Assembly (NCBI RefSeq): GCF_004353905.1 | Contig: NZ_SMOD01000013.1 | Span: 175,238 to 239,237 of the forward strand | Source of the DNA: Paraburkholderia guartelaensis | Lineage (GTDB): Bacteria > Pseudomonadota > Gammaproteobacteria > Burkholderiales > Burkholderiaceae | DNA length: 64,000 nucleotides | Direction of reading: 5' to 3' | Position numbers and translations under genes: made by a program | In this document: piece by piece, positions 17,722 through 25,497 of the stretch | Numbering within the stretch: the first letter of the stretch is position 1 | Layout of the letters: every line of letters starts with the position of its first letter | The notes under the pieces: model-generated | Told to the model about the DNA's origin: nothing | What the model saw: only the letters and a program-made list of their open reading frames with translations | The model's database searches: none

Positions 17722-19017
17722 ATGTCCACGCCTACGTCCCCGTCTTCCGCTGCGCCTGCGCCTGCGCCTGCACCCGCGCCGCGCGCGCCGATGCTTTCCA
17801 CTGCCGACGCCCTTGCCACGCTGCTTGCCGCGGCGAAGCCGCTCGCCGGCACCGAAACGATTTCGACGTTCGACGCGTTGAACCGCGTGCTCGCCGCAGA
17901 CGTCGTCTCGCCGCTCGACGTGCCGCCGATGAATACGAGCGCAATGGACGGCTACGCGGTGCGCGTGGCCGATCTCGCGCAGGGCAGCCGCCGTCTGCCG
18001 GTTTCGCAGCGCATTCCCGCGGGCCACGCGCCACAGCCGCTCGCGGCGGGCACGGCCGCACGCATCTTCACGGGCGCGACGGTGCCGCCGGGCGCAGACG
18101 CTGTGGTGATGCAGGAGCAGACCGAGGCCGCGGAAGGAGCCGTCACGTTTCTGCACGCGCCCAAGGCGGGCGAATGGATCACGGCACAGGGTGCGGACAT
18201 CCGCAAGAACACGGTGATCCTGCCGGCGGGCACGCGCCTCACGCCGGCGGCGCTCGGGCTCGCGGCGTCGGTTGGGTGCGCCGCGCTCACCGTCGTGCGC
18301 CGCGTGAAGGTCGCGGTGTTCTTCACCGGCGACGAACTGACCATGCCCGGCGAGCCGCTCAAGCCCGGCGCGATCTACAACTCGAACCGCTTCACGCTCA
18401 CGGGCCTCTTGCGCAACCTCGGCTGCGCAGTCACCGACTACGGCATCGTGCCGGACCAGCTCGACGTCACACGCGCGACGCTGCGCGAGGCGGCCGCCGC
18501 CCACGACCTCATCCTCACCTCGGGCGGCGTCTCGGTCGGCGAGGAGGACCACGTGCGGCCTGCCGTCGAGGCCGAAGGCCGCATCAACCTGTGGCAGATC
18601 GCCATGAAGCCGGGCAAGCCGCTTGCGTTCGGCGCGGTGCGTCGAGCGCAAGGGGCTACGGAGGTGGAGTCCGGCGAGGCGTTCTTCATCGGGCTGCCGG
18701 GCAACCCGGTGTCGAGTTTTGTCACCTTTCTGCTGTTCGTGCGCCCGTTCCTGCTGCGGCTCGCGGGCGCGACGCAAGTAAGCCCGCGCGCGCTCTCGCT
18801 GCGCGCCGACTTCACCCAGACGAAGAGCGATCGCCGCAATGAATTCCTGCGCGCGCGCGTGAATCCGGCTGGCGGTCTCGACCTGTTCCCGAACCAGAGT
18901 TCGGCGGTCCTCACCTCCACGGTCTGGGGCGACGGTCTCATCGACAATCCGCCCAACCATGCGATCAGCGCAGGCGAGACCGTGCGCTTCATTCCGTTCA
19001 CCGAATTGCTGTACTGA
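17722..19017 (+). CDS. moeA: Molybdopterin molybdenumtransferase MoeA
   Basis: A 431-residue cytosolic enzyme that inserts molybdate into adenylated molybdopterin. After an Ala/Pro-rich first 25 residues come PPMNTSAMDGYAVR, GTAARIFTGATVPPGADAVVMQE, and the MoCF-type domain with FFTGDEL and LTSGGVSVGEEDHV. All are standard MoeA landmarks. The moaD ATG is 13 bp downstream and moaE follows, so the three form a molybdenum cofactor operon. No MoaA, MoaC or MogA lies in the window. Confidence 0.96.
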   Translation: MSTPTSPSSAAPAPAPAPAPRAPMLSTADALATLLAAAKPLAGTETISTFDALNRVLAADVVSPLDVPPMNTSAMDGYAVRVADLAQGSRRLPVSQRIPAGHAPQPLAAGTAARIFTGATVPPGADAVVMQEQTEAAEGAVTFLHAPKAGEWITAQGADIRKNTVILPAGTRLTPAALGLAASVGCAALTVVRRVKVAVFFTGDELTMPGEPLKPGAIYNSNRFTLTGLLRNLGCAVTDYGIVPDQLDVTRATLREAAAAHDLILTSGGVSVGEEDHVRPAVEAEGRINLWQIAMKPGKPLAFGAVRRAQGATEVESGEAFFIGLPGNPVSSFVTFLLFVRPFLLRLAGATQVSPRALSLRADFTQTKSDRRNEFLRARVNPAGGLDLFPNQSSAVLTSTVWGDGLIDNPPNHAISAGETVRFIPFTELLY

Positions 19018-19030
19018 AAAGCCTCAAGCG

Positions 19031-19288
19031 ATGAAGATCCAGTTGAAATTTTTTGCGAGTGTGCGCGAGGCGCTAGGCGTCGCGGACGAAACGGTCACGC
19101 TGCCTGACGCCATCGTGACGGTCGGCGACGTGCGCGGCTGGCTGCGTGCGCGCGGCGGTGTCTGGGCGGAGACGCTGGCGGAAGGCCGCGCGCTGCGCAT
19201 GGCCTGCAATCACGTGATGACGGACCCGCGCACGCGTATTACCGAGGGCTGCGAAGTCGCGTTTTTCCCGCCGGTGACGGGCGGCTGA
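19031..19288 (+). CDS. moaD: Molybdopterin synthase sulfur carrier subunit MoaD
   Basis: An 85-residue ubiquitin-like protein ending in Gly-Gly, the residue that is adenylated and then carries the thiocarboxylate donated to precursor Z. It starts MKIQLKFFASVREALG and closes VAFFPPVTGG, both typical. The ATG at 19031 is 13 bp after moeA and chosen over upstream in-frame starts, which would overlap moeA without conservation. It works as a complex with MoaE, encoded 19 bp downstream. Confidence 0.95.
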   Translation: MKIQLKFFASVREALGVADETVTLPDAIVTVGDVRGWLRARGGVWAETLAEGRALRMACNHVMTDPRTRITEGCEVAFFPPVTGG

Positions 19289-19307
19289 GCGCCACAGGAG
19301 ACTCGCG

Positions 19308-19790
19308 ATGCCCGTGCGCGTACAAACGGAAGATTTCGACCTCACCACCGAGGTCGCACAGTTGCGCGCGCGCAATCCGGCGATCGGCGCGGTGGCGTGC
19401 TTCGTCGGCACGGTGCGCGATCTGAACGACGGCAGCACGATCGCCTCGCTCGAACTCGAGCACTATCCGGGCATGACCGAGAAGGCGCTGGAGGCGATCG
19501 TCGACGAGGCGCAGCGGCGCTGGGCGGGCATCGAGGTGCTGATCGTGCACAGGGTGGGCAAGCTCGCGCCGCTCGACCAGATCGTGCTGGTCGCGACGAC
19601 CTCGAAGCATCGCGGCGACGCCTTCGCGTCCTGCGAATTCGTCATGGACTACCTCAAGACCGAGGCGCCGTTCTGGAAGAAGGAAGAGACGGAGCAGGGC
19701 GCACGCTGGGTCGATGCCCGCGAGAGTGACGACAAGGCGCTGGCGCGCTGGGGTGTGGCGTCGGGGAACACTTCGCGGGAATCCGGCTAG
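19308..19790 (+). CDS. moaE: Molybdopterin synthase catalytic subunit MoaE
   Basis: A 160-residue catalytic partner of MoaD that adds two sulfurs to precursor Z to form molybdopterin. GAVACFVGTVRDLNDG, LELEHYPGMTEKALE, the HRVGKLAPLDQIVLV stretch and the KTEAPFWKKEE motif with the active-site Lys are present. An AGGAG SD precedes the ATG. It is the last gene of the moeA-moaD-moaE run and converges on the haemoglobin gene on the other strand. Confidence 0.95.
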   Translation: MPVRVQTEDFDLTTEVAQLRARNPAIGAVACFVGTVRDLNDGSTIASLELEHYPGMTEKALEAIVDEAQRRWAGIEVLIVHRVGKLAPLDQIVLVATTSKHRGDAFASCEFVMDYLKTEAPFWKKEETEQGARWVDARESDDKALARWGVASGNTSRESG

Positions 19791-19842
19791 CGCTGACCGC
19801 CGGGATGAGAGGGCAGATTTAGCTCGCCCGTCCCTATCTAAC

Positions 19843-19858
19843 GCAACTAACCGCCTAG
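19843..19858. repeat. 16-nt repeat, copy 1
   Basis: GCAACTAACCGCCTAG. It occurs again at 34105-34120 in the same orientation. Both copies lie between convergent genes. A short GC hairpin (CCAGCGC/GCGCTGG, 19860-19874) follows this copy. Confidence 0.5.
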
Positions 19859-19886
19859 TCCAGCGCCGCGCTGGAAGCAGATGTGC

Positions 19887-20447
19887 TCACTCTGCCGGCG
19901 TGCTCTCGTCGACATCCATCTGGCGGCCAACGAAACGGGCCGGAAACGGCTCGCCGGTCGGGCGCGTGGGCAGGTCATGGCCGTGCCCGGCGGGGCGCCT
20001 GCGAGGCGCTACGCGGTCGAGAAGCGCCTGTTGCTCGGGCGGAATCGTGTAATCCCAGCCAAAGCGGCTGAGTTGCAGGCTTTGCGCAATGCGCAGCGCG
20101 GGTTCCATGAACTGCACGGCCGCTGCGGGCTCGTAGCGAGCCTGCACGGTATCGAGGAAAAGGTAGAGCCAGCGGCTGAAATGCTGCGGCTCGACGCCGG
20201 GCACCGGATCGTGCGCCTGCTGCACATTGCCGCGGTAGCTTTTGGTGCCGAGCACGAGGCTCGACCAGAAGCGGCACATTTTCGGCAGATGTTCGTCCCA
20301 ACGCCCGGCGAGTACGCCGTCGAACACCGGCCCGAGCATGGCGTCGTCGCGCACGCGGTCATAGAACGCGTAGACGAGTTCGCGGATGTTCTCTTCAGTT
20401 GGCTGGGCGTGCAGCGCGGCAGCGGGGAGGGTGTCGGGGCGAGTCAT
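19887..20447 (-). CDS. Group III truncated haemoglobin
   Basis: A 186-residue 2-over-2 haemoglobin of the group III class. The globin core (about residues 15-140) contains FYDRVRDDAMLGPVF, LPKMCRFWSSLVLGTKSYRGN and the presumed proximal His in PQHFSRWLYLF. A ~45-residue C-terminal tail rich in Arg and Pro follows. The family binds O2 and NO in the cytosol and is often tied to nitrosative stress. That fits its divergent position from an NsrR-like Rrf2 regulator. The ATG at 20447 is chosen because the globin fold starts soon after; the frame is open further upstream. Confidence 0.88.
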   Translation of the reverse strand: MTRPDTLPAAALHAQPTEENIRELVYAFYDRVRDDAMLGPVFDGVLAGRWDEHLPKMCRFWSSLVLGTKSYRGNVQQAHDPVPGVEPQHFSRWLYLFLDTVQARYEPAAAVQFMEPALRIAQSLQLSRFGWDYTIPPEQQALLDRVAPRRRPAGHGHDLPTRPTGEPFPARFVGRQMDVDESTPAE

Positions 20448-20592
20448 TTGGGGCCTGGGCGATACCTGGAGTGCCTGGAGTGTAGTCGGCGGCGGGGCGC
20501 CGCCACGATGCGGCCATGAGCCGCATGCAAGCTGCCAGGCACTGCGAAGTGTCCATCGAAGTAACAATCATACCCAGTCCAGGCAAAACCTG

Positions 20593-20607
20593 CATGCTAA
20601 CTGCATG
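20593..20607. promoter_or_regulatory. Candidate operator between haemoglobin and Rrf2 genes
   Basis: Dyad CATGC-taact-GCATG in the 209-bp divergent gap. On the minus strand it reads ACATGCAGTTAGCATGCAG, loosely like the NsrR pattern of two ATGCA-type half-sites around an AT-rich centre. It is a pattern match only. Confidence 0.4.
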
Positions 20608-20656
20608 TTATTGTATGGGTTCTGTCACCTGCACCCCCTCTGTCATTGCGACCGCC

Positions 20657-21157
20657 ATGAGACTGACCGACTACACCGACTATTCGTTGCGCGTGATGCT
20701 GTATCTCGCGCTGCGTCGCGACAGCCTGGCCACGATCCAGGAGATCTCGGACGCCTACGGCGTTTCGAAGAATCATCTGATGAAAGTCGTGCAGCGCCTT
20801 GGCGAGCTTGGCTGGGTCGATACCGTTCGCGGCCGCAATGGGGGCTTGCGGCTCGCACCGGCGTCGCTCGATCTGAGCGTTGGCGCGGTCGTCCGTGAGA
20901 CCGAGAGCGACTTCTCGCTCGTCGGCTGCTTTCCGGACGAACATGGCGATCGGCGTAGCTGCGTCATCGAGCCGCAGTGCCGGCTCAAGCACGCATTGGC
21001 GGCGGCGCGCGATGCGTTCCTCGCGGAACTCGACCGCCATACCATCGGCGAACTGGCCCAGCCGGCAGGCGAACTGACGGGGCTGCTTGGCCTCGCGCCG
21101 ATCCAGTTCATGCCGCGCGCGCAGGCGGCTCGACCCACGTCTTCGCGGGAGCATTGA
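20657..21157 (+). CDS. Rrf2 family regulator, NsrR-like
   Basis: A 166-residue winged-helix regulator starting MRLTDYTDYSLRVMLYLALR, the NsrR-type N-terminus. The DNA-recognition helix lies in SDAYGVSKNHLMKVVQRL. Three cysteines that could bind an iron-sulfur cluster occur in the C-terminal half as C-x10-C-x5-C (GCFPDEHGDRRSC, then VIEPQC). NsrR usually has C-x5 to x8-C-x5-C, so the first spacing is long. NsrR senses nitric oxide and represses NO-detoxifying genes. The divergent truncated haemoglobin gene makes this role likely. The ATG at 20657 gives the conserved N-terminus. Confidence 0.85.
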   Translation: MRLTDYTDYSLRVMLYLALRRDSLATIQEISDAYGVSKNHLMKVVQRLGELGWVDTVRGRNGGLRLAPASLDLSVGAVVRETESDFSLVGCFPDEHGDRRSCVIEPQCRLKHALAAARDAFLAELDRHTIGELAQPAGELTGLLGLAPIQFMPRAQAARPTSSREH

Positions 21158-21349
21158 AAGGGGGCGCGCCAGCGTCACCCGTTCGCTCTTTCTTCTCTCC
21201 CGAGCAGCGACGCGTAGCCGTCGCGCTCTGTCTCGCGCGGCTGCGGCCGCCTCGCATTCTTCCCCCGTTTTCTCACGCCGCGGCAGGGGTTGCCGATGGC
21301 CGTCGCCTGCGCTTGAATCTCAAAAATCGGAAAAAATGACGCCAGAGCG

Positions 21350-21378
21350 CTTGAAACCGGCGCGTCCCCCCTCAAATT
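21350..21378 (+). promoter_or_regulatory. Candidate heat-shock (sigma-32) promoter of clpB
   Basis: CTTGAAA at 21350-21356, then about 13 bp, then CCTCAAAT within a C-run. This resembles the sigma-32 pattern CTTGAAA-N11-15-CCCCATNT, with a good -35 and a partial -10. It ends about 37 nt before the clpB ATG, leaving room for a leader with the SD GGAGG. Confidence 0.55.
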
Positions 21379-21414
21379 TGGTGACAGTCTAGAAATCTGG
21401 AGGTCTCGCGTTAA

Positions 21415-24012
21415 ATGAGAATCGACAAACTCACCACCAAGTTCCAGGAAGCCATCGCCGACGCGCAAAGCCTCGCGGTGGGCCACGATAACCAGTACAT
21501 CGAACCCGTTCACCTGCTGGCTGCGCTCGTCGCGCAGCAGGACGGCTCCGCGCGCTCGCTGATGTCGCGTGCGGGCGTGCAGGTCCAGGCGCTGCAGAAC
21601 ACGCTGAACGACGCCATCAACCGCTTGCCGCAGGTGCAGGGCACCGACGGCAACGTGCAGATCGGCCGCGAACTCACGGGTCTGCTCAATCAGGCCGACA
21701 AGGAAGCGCAGAAGCTCAACGACACGTATATCGCGAGCGAGATGTTCCTGCTCGCCGTTTCCGAAGACAAGGGCGAAGCGGGTCGTCTCGCGCGCCAGCA
21801 CGGCCTGACGCGCAAGGCGCTTGAAGCCGCGATCGTCGCGGTGCGCGGCGGCGCGCAGGTGCACAGCCAGGACGCCGAAAGCCAGCGTGAAGCGCTCAAG
21901 AAGTACACCGTCGATCTGACCGAGCGCGCGCGTTCGGGCAAGCTCGACCCCGTGATCGGCCGCGACGACGAAATCCGCCGCTCGATCCAGATCCTGCAAC
22001 GCCGCACCAAGAACAATCCGGTGCTGATCGGCGAGCCGGGCGTGGGCAAAACGGCCATCGTCGAAGGCCTCGCGCAGCGCATCGTCAACGGCGAAGTGCC
22101 CGAAACGCTCAAGGGCAAGCGCGTGCTTTCGCTCGATATGGCCGCACTGCTCGCGGGCGCGAAGTATCGCGGGGAGTTCGAGGAGCGCCTGAAGGCCGTG
22201 CTCAACGACATCGCCAAGGACGAAGGCCAGACCATCGTCTTCATCGACGAAATTCACACGATGGTCGGCGCGGGCAAGGCCGAAGGCGCGTTGGACGCGG
22301 GCAACATGCTCAAGCCGGCGCTGTCGCGCGGCGAGCTGCACTGCATCGGCGCGACCACGCTCGACGAGTATCGCAAGTACATCGAAAAGGACGCCGCGCT
22401 GGAGCGCCGCTTCCAGAAAGTGCTCGTCGATGAACCGTCGGTCGAGGCGACCATCGCGATCCTGCGTGGCCTGAAGGAGAAGTACGAGCTGCACCACGGC
22501 GTGGAAATCACCGACCCGGCGATCGTCGCGGCGGCGGAACTGTCGCATCGCTACATCACCGACCGTTTCCTGCCGGACAAGGCCATCGACCTGATCGACG
22601 AAGCGGCTTCGAAGATCAAGATGGAAATCGATTCGAAGCCCGAAGCAATGGACAAGCTCGATCGTCGCCTGATCCAGCTGAAGATCGAGCGCGAGGCCGT
22701 CAAGAAGGAGAAGGACGAAGCGTCGCAGAAGCGTCTGCAGTTGATCGAGGAAGAGATCGACCGGCTGAGCCTCGAATATAAGGACCTCGAAGAGATCTGG
22801 ACCACCGAGAAGGCCGCGGTGCAGGGCGGCGCGCAGATCAAGGAAGAGATCGACCGCGTGCGCGCGGAGATCAATCGCTTCCAGCGCGAAGGCAAGCTCG
22901 AGAAGGTCGCGGAACTGCAGTACGGCAAGCTGCCGGAACTCGAAGCGCAGCTCAAGCAGGTGACGCTCGCCGAGGCGAACGAGCAGAACAACCCCACGCG
23001 TCTGCGCTTGCTGCGCACGCTCGTGGGCGCCGAGGAAATCGCGGAAGTCGTGTCGCGTTCGACCGGCATCCCCGTTTCGCGCATGATGCAGGGCGAGCGC
23101 GAAAAGCTGCTGCAGATCGAAGAGAAGCTGCACGAGCGCGTGGTGGGCCAGGACGAAGCCATTACCGCCGTTGCCGACGCGATTCGCCGCTCGCGCGCCG
23201 GTCTCTCGGACCCGAACCGGCCGTACGGCTCGTTCCTGTTCCTCGGGCCGACGGGTGTGGGCAAGACCGAGTTGTGCAAGGCGCTGGCGGGCTTCCTGTT
23301 CGATTCGGAAGATCACCTCATCCGCATCGACATGAGCGAGTTCATGGAGAAGCACAGCGTGGCGCGTTTGATCGGCGCGCCGCCGGGATACGTGGGCTAT
23401 GAAGAGGGCGGCTATCTGACCGAGGCCGTGCGTCGCAAGCCGTATAGCGTGATCCTGCTCGACGAAGTCGAAAAGGCGCACCCGGATGTGTTCAACGTGC
23501 TGCTGCAGGTGCTCGACGACGGCCGTATGACCGATGGCCAGGGTCGCACCGTCGACTTCAAGAACACCGTGATCGTGATGACGTCGAACCTCGGTTCGCA
23601 CCTCATTCAAGCGATGGCGGGCGAGCCGCAGGAAGCCGTGAAGGACGCCGTGTGGAACGAAGTGAAGCAGCAGTTCCGCCCCGAGTTCCTGAACCGGATC
23701 GACGAGGTGGTGGTGTTCCATGCGCTCGATCGCTCGAATATCGAGTCGATTGCGAAGATCCAGCTGCAGCGTCTGCGCGAGCGTCTGGAGAAGCTCGATA
23801 TGGAACTCATGGTCTCGGACGAGGCGCTGGGCCAGATCGCCAAGGTCGGTTACGACCCGGTGTTCGGCGCACGGCCGCTCAAGCGCGCGATTCAGCAGGA
23901 GATCGAGAACCCGGTCGCCAAGCTGATCCTCGCGGGCAAGTTCGGGCCGAAGGATGTGATTCCGGTCGGCGTGCACGACGGCAAGTTCGTGTTCGAGCGC
24001 GTGGTGCACTAA
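21415..24012 (+). CDS. clpB: ATP-dependent disaggregase ClpB
   Basis: An 865-residue Hsp100 chaperone that, with DnaK, pulls polypeptides out of aggregates. The N-domain covers about 1-145. NBD1 has Walker A GEPGVGKT (206-213). The middle coiled-coil region, rich in Glu and Lys, spans about 405-530. NBD2 has Walker A GPTGVGKT (611-618), and the pore-loop GYVGYEEGG follows. The length is normal. An SD (GGAGG) and a candidate heat-shock promoter precede it, and a strong terminator follows. In E. coli clpB follows pgeF; here pgeF lies 36 kb away. Confidence 0.98.
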   Translation: MRIDKLTTKFQEAIADAQSLAVGHDNQYIEPVHLLAALVAQQDGSARSLMSRAGVQVQALQNTLNDAINRLPQVQGTDGNVQIGRELTGLLNQADKEAQKLNDTYIASEMFLLAVSEDKGEAGRLARQHGLTRKALEAAIVAVRGGAQVHSQDAESQREALKKYTVDLTERARSGKLDPVIGRDDEIRRSIQILQRRTKNNPVLIGEPGVGKTAIVEGLAQRIVNGEVPETLKGKRVLSLDMAALLAGAKYRGEFEERLKAVLNDIAKDEGQTIVFIDEIHTMVGAGKAEGALDAGNMLKPALSRGELHCIGATTLDEYRKYIEKDAALERRFQKVLVDEPSVEATIAILRGLKEKYELHHGVEITDPAIVAAAELSHRYITDRFLPDKAIDLIDEAASKIKMEIDSKPEAMDKLDRRLIQLKIEREAVKKEKDEASQKRLQLIEEEIDRLSLEYKDLEEIWTTEKAAVQGGAQIKEEIDRVRAEINRFQREGKLEKVAELQYGKLPELEAQLKQVTLAEANEQNNPTRLRLLRTLVGAEEIAEVVSRSTGIPVSRMMQGEREKLLQIEEKLHERVVGQDEAITAVADAIRRSRAGLSDPNRPYGSFLFLGPTGVGKTELCKALAGFLFDSEDHLIRIDMSEFMEKHSVARLIGAPPGYVGYEEGGYLTEAVRRKPYSVILLDEVEKAHPDVFNVLLQVLDDGRMTDGQGRTVDFKNTVIVMTSNLGSHLIQAMAGEPQEAVKDAVWNEVKQQFRPEFLNRIDEVVVFHALDRSNIESIAKIQLQRLRERLEKLDMELMVSDEALGQIAKVGYDPVFGARPLKRAIQQEIENPVAKLILAGKFGPKDVIPVGVHDGKFVFERVVH

Positions 24013-24070
24013 GGCGGGTAGCAAACCTCGGTTGAGACTCGTGCCGCAAGGCGCGCACTGAGCCGAAACG

Positions 24071-24104
24071 AAAAGGGCAGCGGAGTGATCCGCTGCCCTT
24101 TTTT
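24071..24104. terminator. Bidirectional terminator between clpB and the yidB-like gene
   Basis: A 14-bp stem AAAAGGGCAGCGGA / TCCGCTGCCCTTTT with loop gtga and T-rich flanks on both strands. It sits between convergent genes. Confidence 0.92.
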
Positions 24105-24123
24105 CATTTCTGCCGAGAAGCGC

Positions 24124-24564
24124 TTATGCCTGCTTGTTGCCGCCGCCGAACAGCGACGCCAGCCCGCCAAGCGTGCCGAGCACGCTCTCGGTGTTGATCT
24201 GGCCGCCTTGCGGCACCTCGCCGTTCGGCGTGCCCGTGTTGACCACGTGCGGCAGCACCTGGGCGAGCAGCCCGCTCACCTGGTCGGGCTGCATGCCGAC
24301 CTTCTGCGCGAGACCGGAGACGACGTCCGAGCCGAGCACGTTGTGCAGTTGATCCGCCGAAACAGGCTGGTTTTCGCCGTTGCCGACCCACGACTGCACG
24401 ATGTCGCCGAGGCCGCCTTGCTGGAACTTCTCGATGAGGCCATTCAGGCCGCCGGGCTGGTTGTTGACGAACTCCATCGCCGCGGCGAGGAGCTGGGCCT
24501 GGCCGCCGCCTTGCTGTTGCGACTGCGAACCGAGCAGGGAACCGAGGGTATCTAGCAGACTCAT
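24124..24564 (-). CDS. YidB-like protein (DUF937)
   Basis: A 146-residue protein of the YidB/DUF937 family, whose function is unknown. It is Gly- and Gln-rich at the start (MSLLDTLGSLLG, then a QSQQQGGGQ tract) and contains repeated short helices with NNQPGGLNGLIEKFQQGGLGD and VVSGLAQKVGMQP, as in the family. No signal peptide or membrane segment is seen. The ATG at 24564 opens the conserved part; the frame extends upstream without conservation. It ends at the clpB terminator. Confidence 0.8.
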   Translation of the reverse strand: MSLLDTLGSLLGSQSQQQGGGQAQLLAAAMEFVNNQPGGLNGLIEKFQQGGLGDIVQSWVGNGENQPVSADQLHNVLGSDVVSGLAQKVGMQPDQVSGLLAQVLPHVVNTGTPNGEVPQGGQINTESVLGTLGGLASLFGGGNKQA

Positions 24565-24689
24565 GACGATCTCTCTGGGTGATGGCCGCGACAGGGCGCG
24601 CGGCCGGTAAGTCGGACGGCGCACGCATAGGCGGCGCCGCGTTTTCGCGGTCCGGTGCACGGCTTGCGTGCGCCGGACGATGGCGGCAA

Positions 24690-25280
24690 TCAGGCGCCGG
24701 AAGCGGCCGCAGCGGAAGCGGCCTTGTCCTTCTTCGACTTCTTGGGCTTTTTCGCCTTCGTATCGGATGCCGCGGCCGTCGCAGCCGCAGCGGAGCCCGC
24801 TTCGGGCGCGCTTGCAGCCGCGGCTGCCTTGTCCTTCTTGCTCTTGTGCTTCGACTTGCCCGCGGCCGTCTCCGAGGCGGCTTGCGCGGTGGTCGCGGCC
24901 GCCGGCGTCTGCGCCGTCATCGGATTGGCGGTCGTAGCGGCGGGTGCGGCGCTCGTTGCCGCGGCGTTCTTGCCGCTCTTCGTGCTAGCCGTCTTGCCCG
25001 CCGGCGGCGCCGAGGAGCCGTTGATCGTGAGACCCGCCGCCTCGAGGTTCTGCACCGACTTCGGGCCAATGCCCTTGACGCGGTTCACGAGGTCGTCGGC
25101 GTCCTTGAACGGGCCGTTCTTCGTGCGTTCGTCGATGATCGCCTTGGCGTGAACGGGGCCGATGCCCTTGACCGATTCGAGCGCGGTTTCGTCGGCGGTG
25201 TTCACTTCCACGGCTGCGGCGAGCACGGCGGACAGCGACAGGCCGATCGCGAGGAACAGCATCAGCAGCTTCTTGAGCAT
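24690..25280 (-). CDS. Exported helix-hairpin-helix (ComEA-type) DNA-binding protein
   Basis: A 196-residue protein with an N-terminal signal sequence (MLKKLLMLFLAIGLSLSAVLAAA). A ComEA-type double helix-hairpin-helix domain follows (about 24-90: VNTADETALESVKGIGPVHAKAI and NRVKGIGPKSVQNLEAAGL). A long Ala/Lys-rich tail ends in KKPKKSKKDK repeats. ComEA proteins bind incoming DNA in the periplasm during transformation. The basic tail is beyond the usual domain and could add DNA or envelope binding. The ATG at 25280 has GGAG at the right distance and is preferred over a GTG 9 nt upstream. No other competence genes are nearby. Confidence 0.85.
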   Translation of the reverse strand: MLKKLLMLFLAIGLSLSAVLAAAVEVNTADETALESVKGIGPVHAKAIIDERTKNGPFKDADDLVNRVKGIGPKSVQNLEAAGLTINGSSAPPAGKTASTKSGKNAAATSAAPAATTANPMTAQTPAAATTAQAASETAAGKSKHKSKKDKAAAAASAPEAGSAAAATAAASDTKAKKPKKSKKDKAASAAAASGA

Positions 25281-25497
25281 GGCAATCACTCCATTGAGGG
25301 CATTTCAGTTAGCCGGGAACGGACGACGCATCCAGCGGAGGGGCTGCGGTACAAGAATAGGCCAGATGGCGTATCCGTGGATCGCGAGCGCTCGATTTAT
25401 ACCGGTCGATGTGTGGCAAGTAAATCGCGCCGCACAATATTTAATACTTCTGTGCAATCTGGCGACGCGAAACGCGCGCAAGTCAGCGCAATCCGGC

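Noticed and set aside
15988..18960. 990-codon open frame on the minus strand opposite thrC and moeA
   Set aside because: It crosses two well-supported genes and their gap on the other strand; composition is arginine-rich and without motifs.
19860..19874. Hairpin CCAGCGC/GCGCTGG between moaE and the haemoglobin gene
   Set aside because: Short, with a one-base loop and no T-run; too weak to call a terminator.
21175..24024. 949-codon open frame antisense to clpB
   Set aside because: It mirrors the clpB reading frame and has no motifs.
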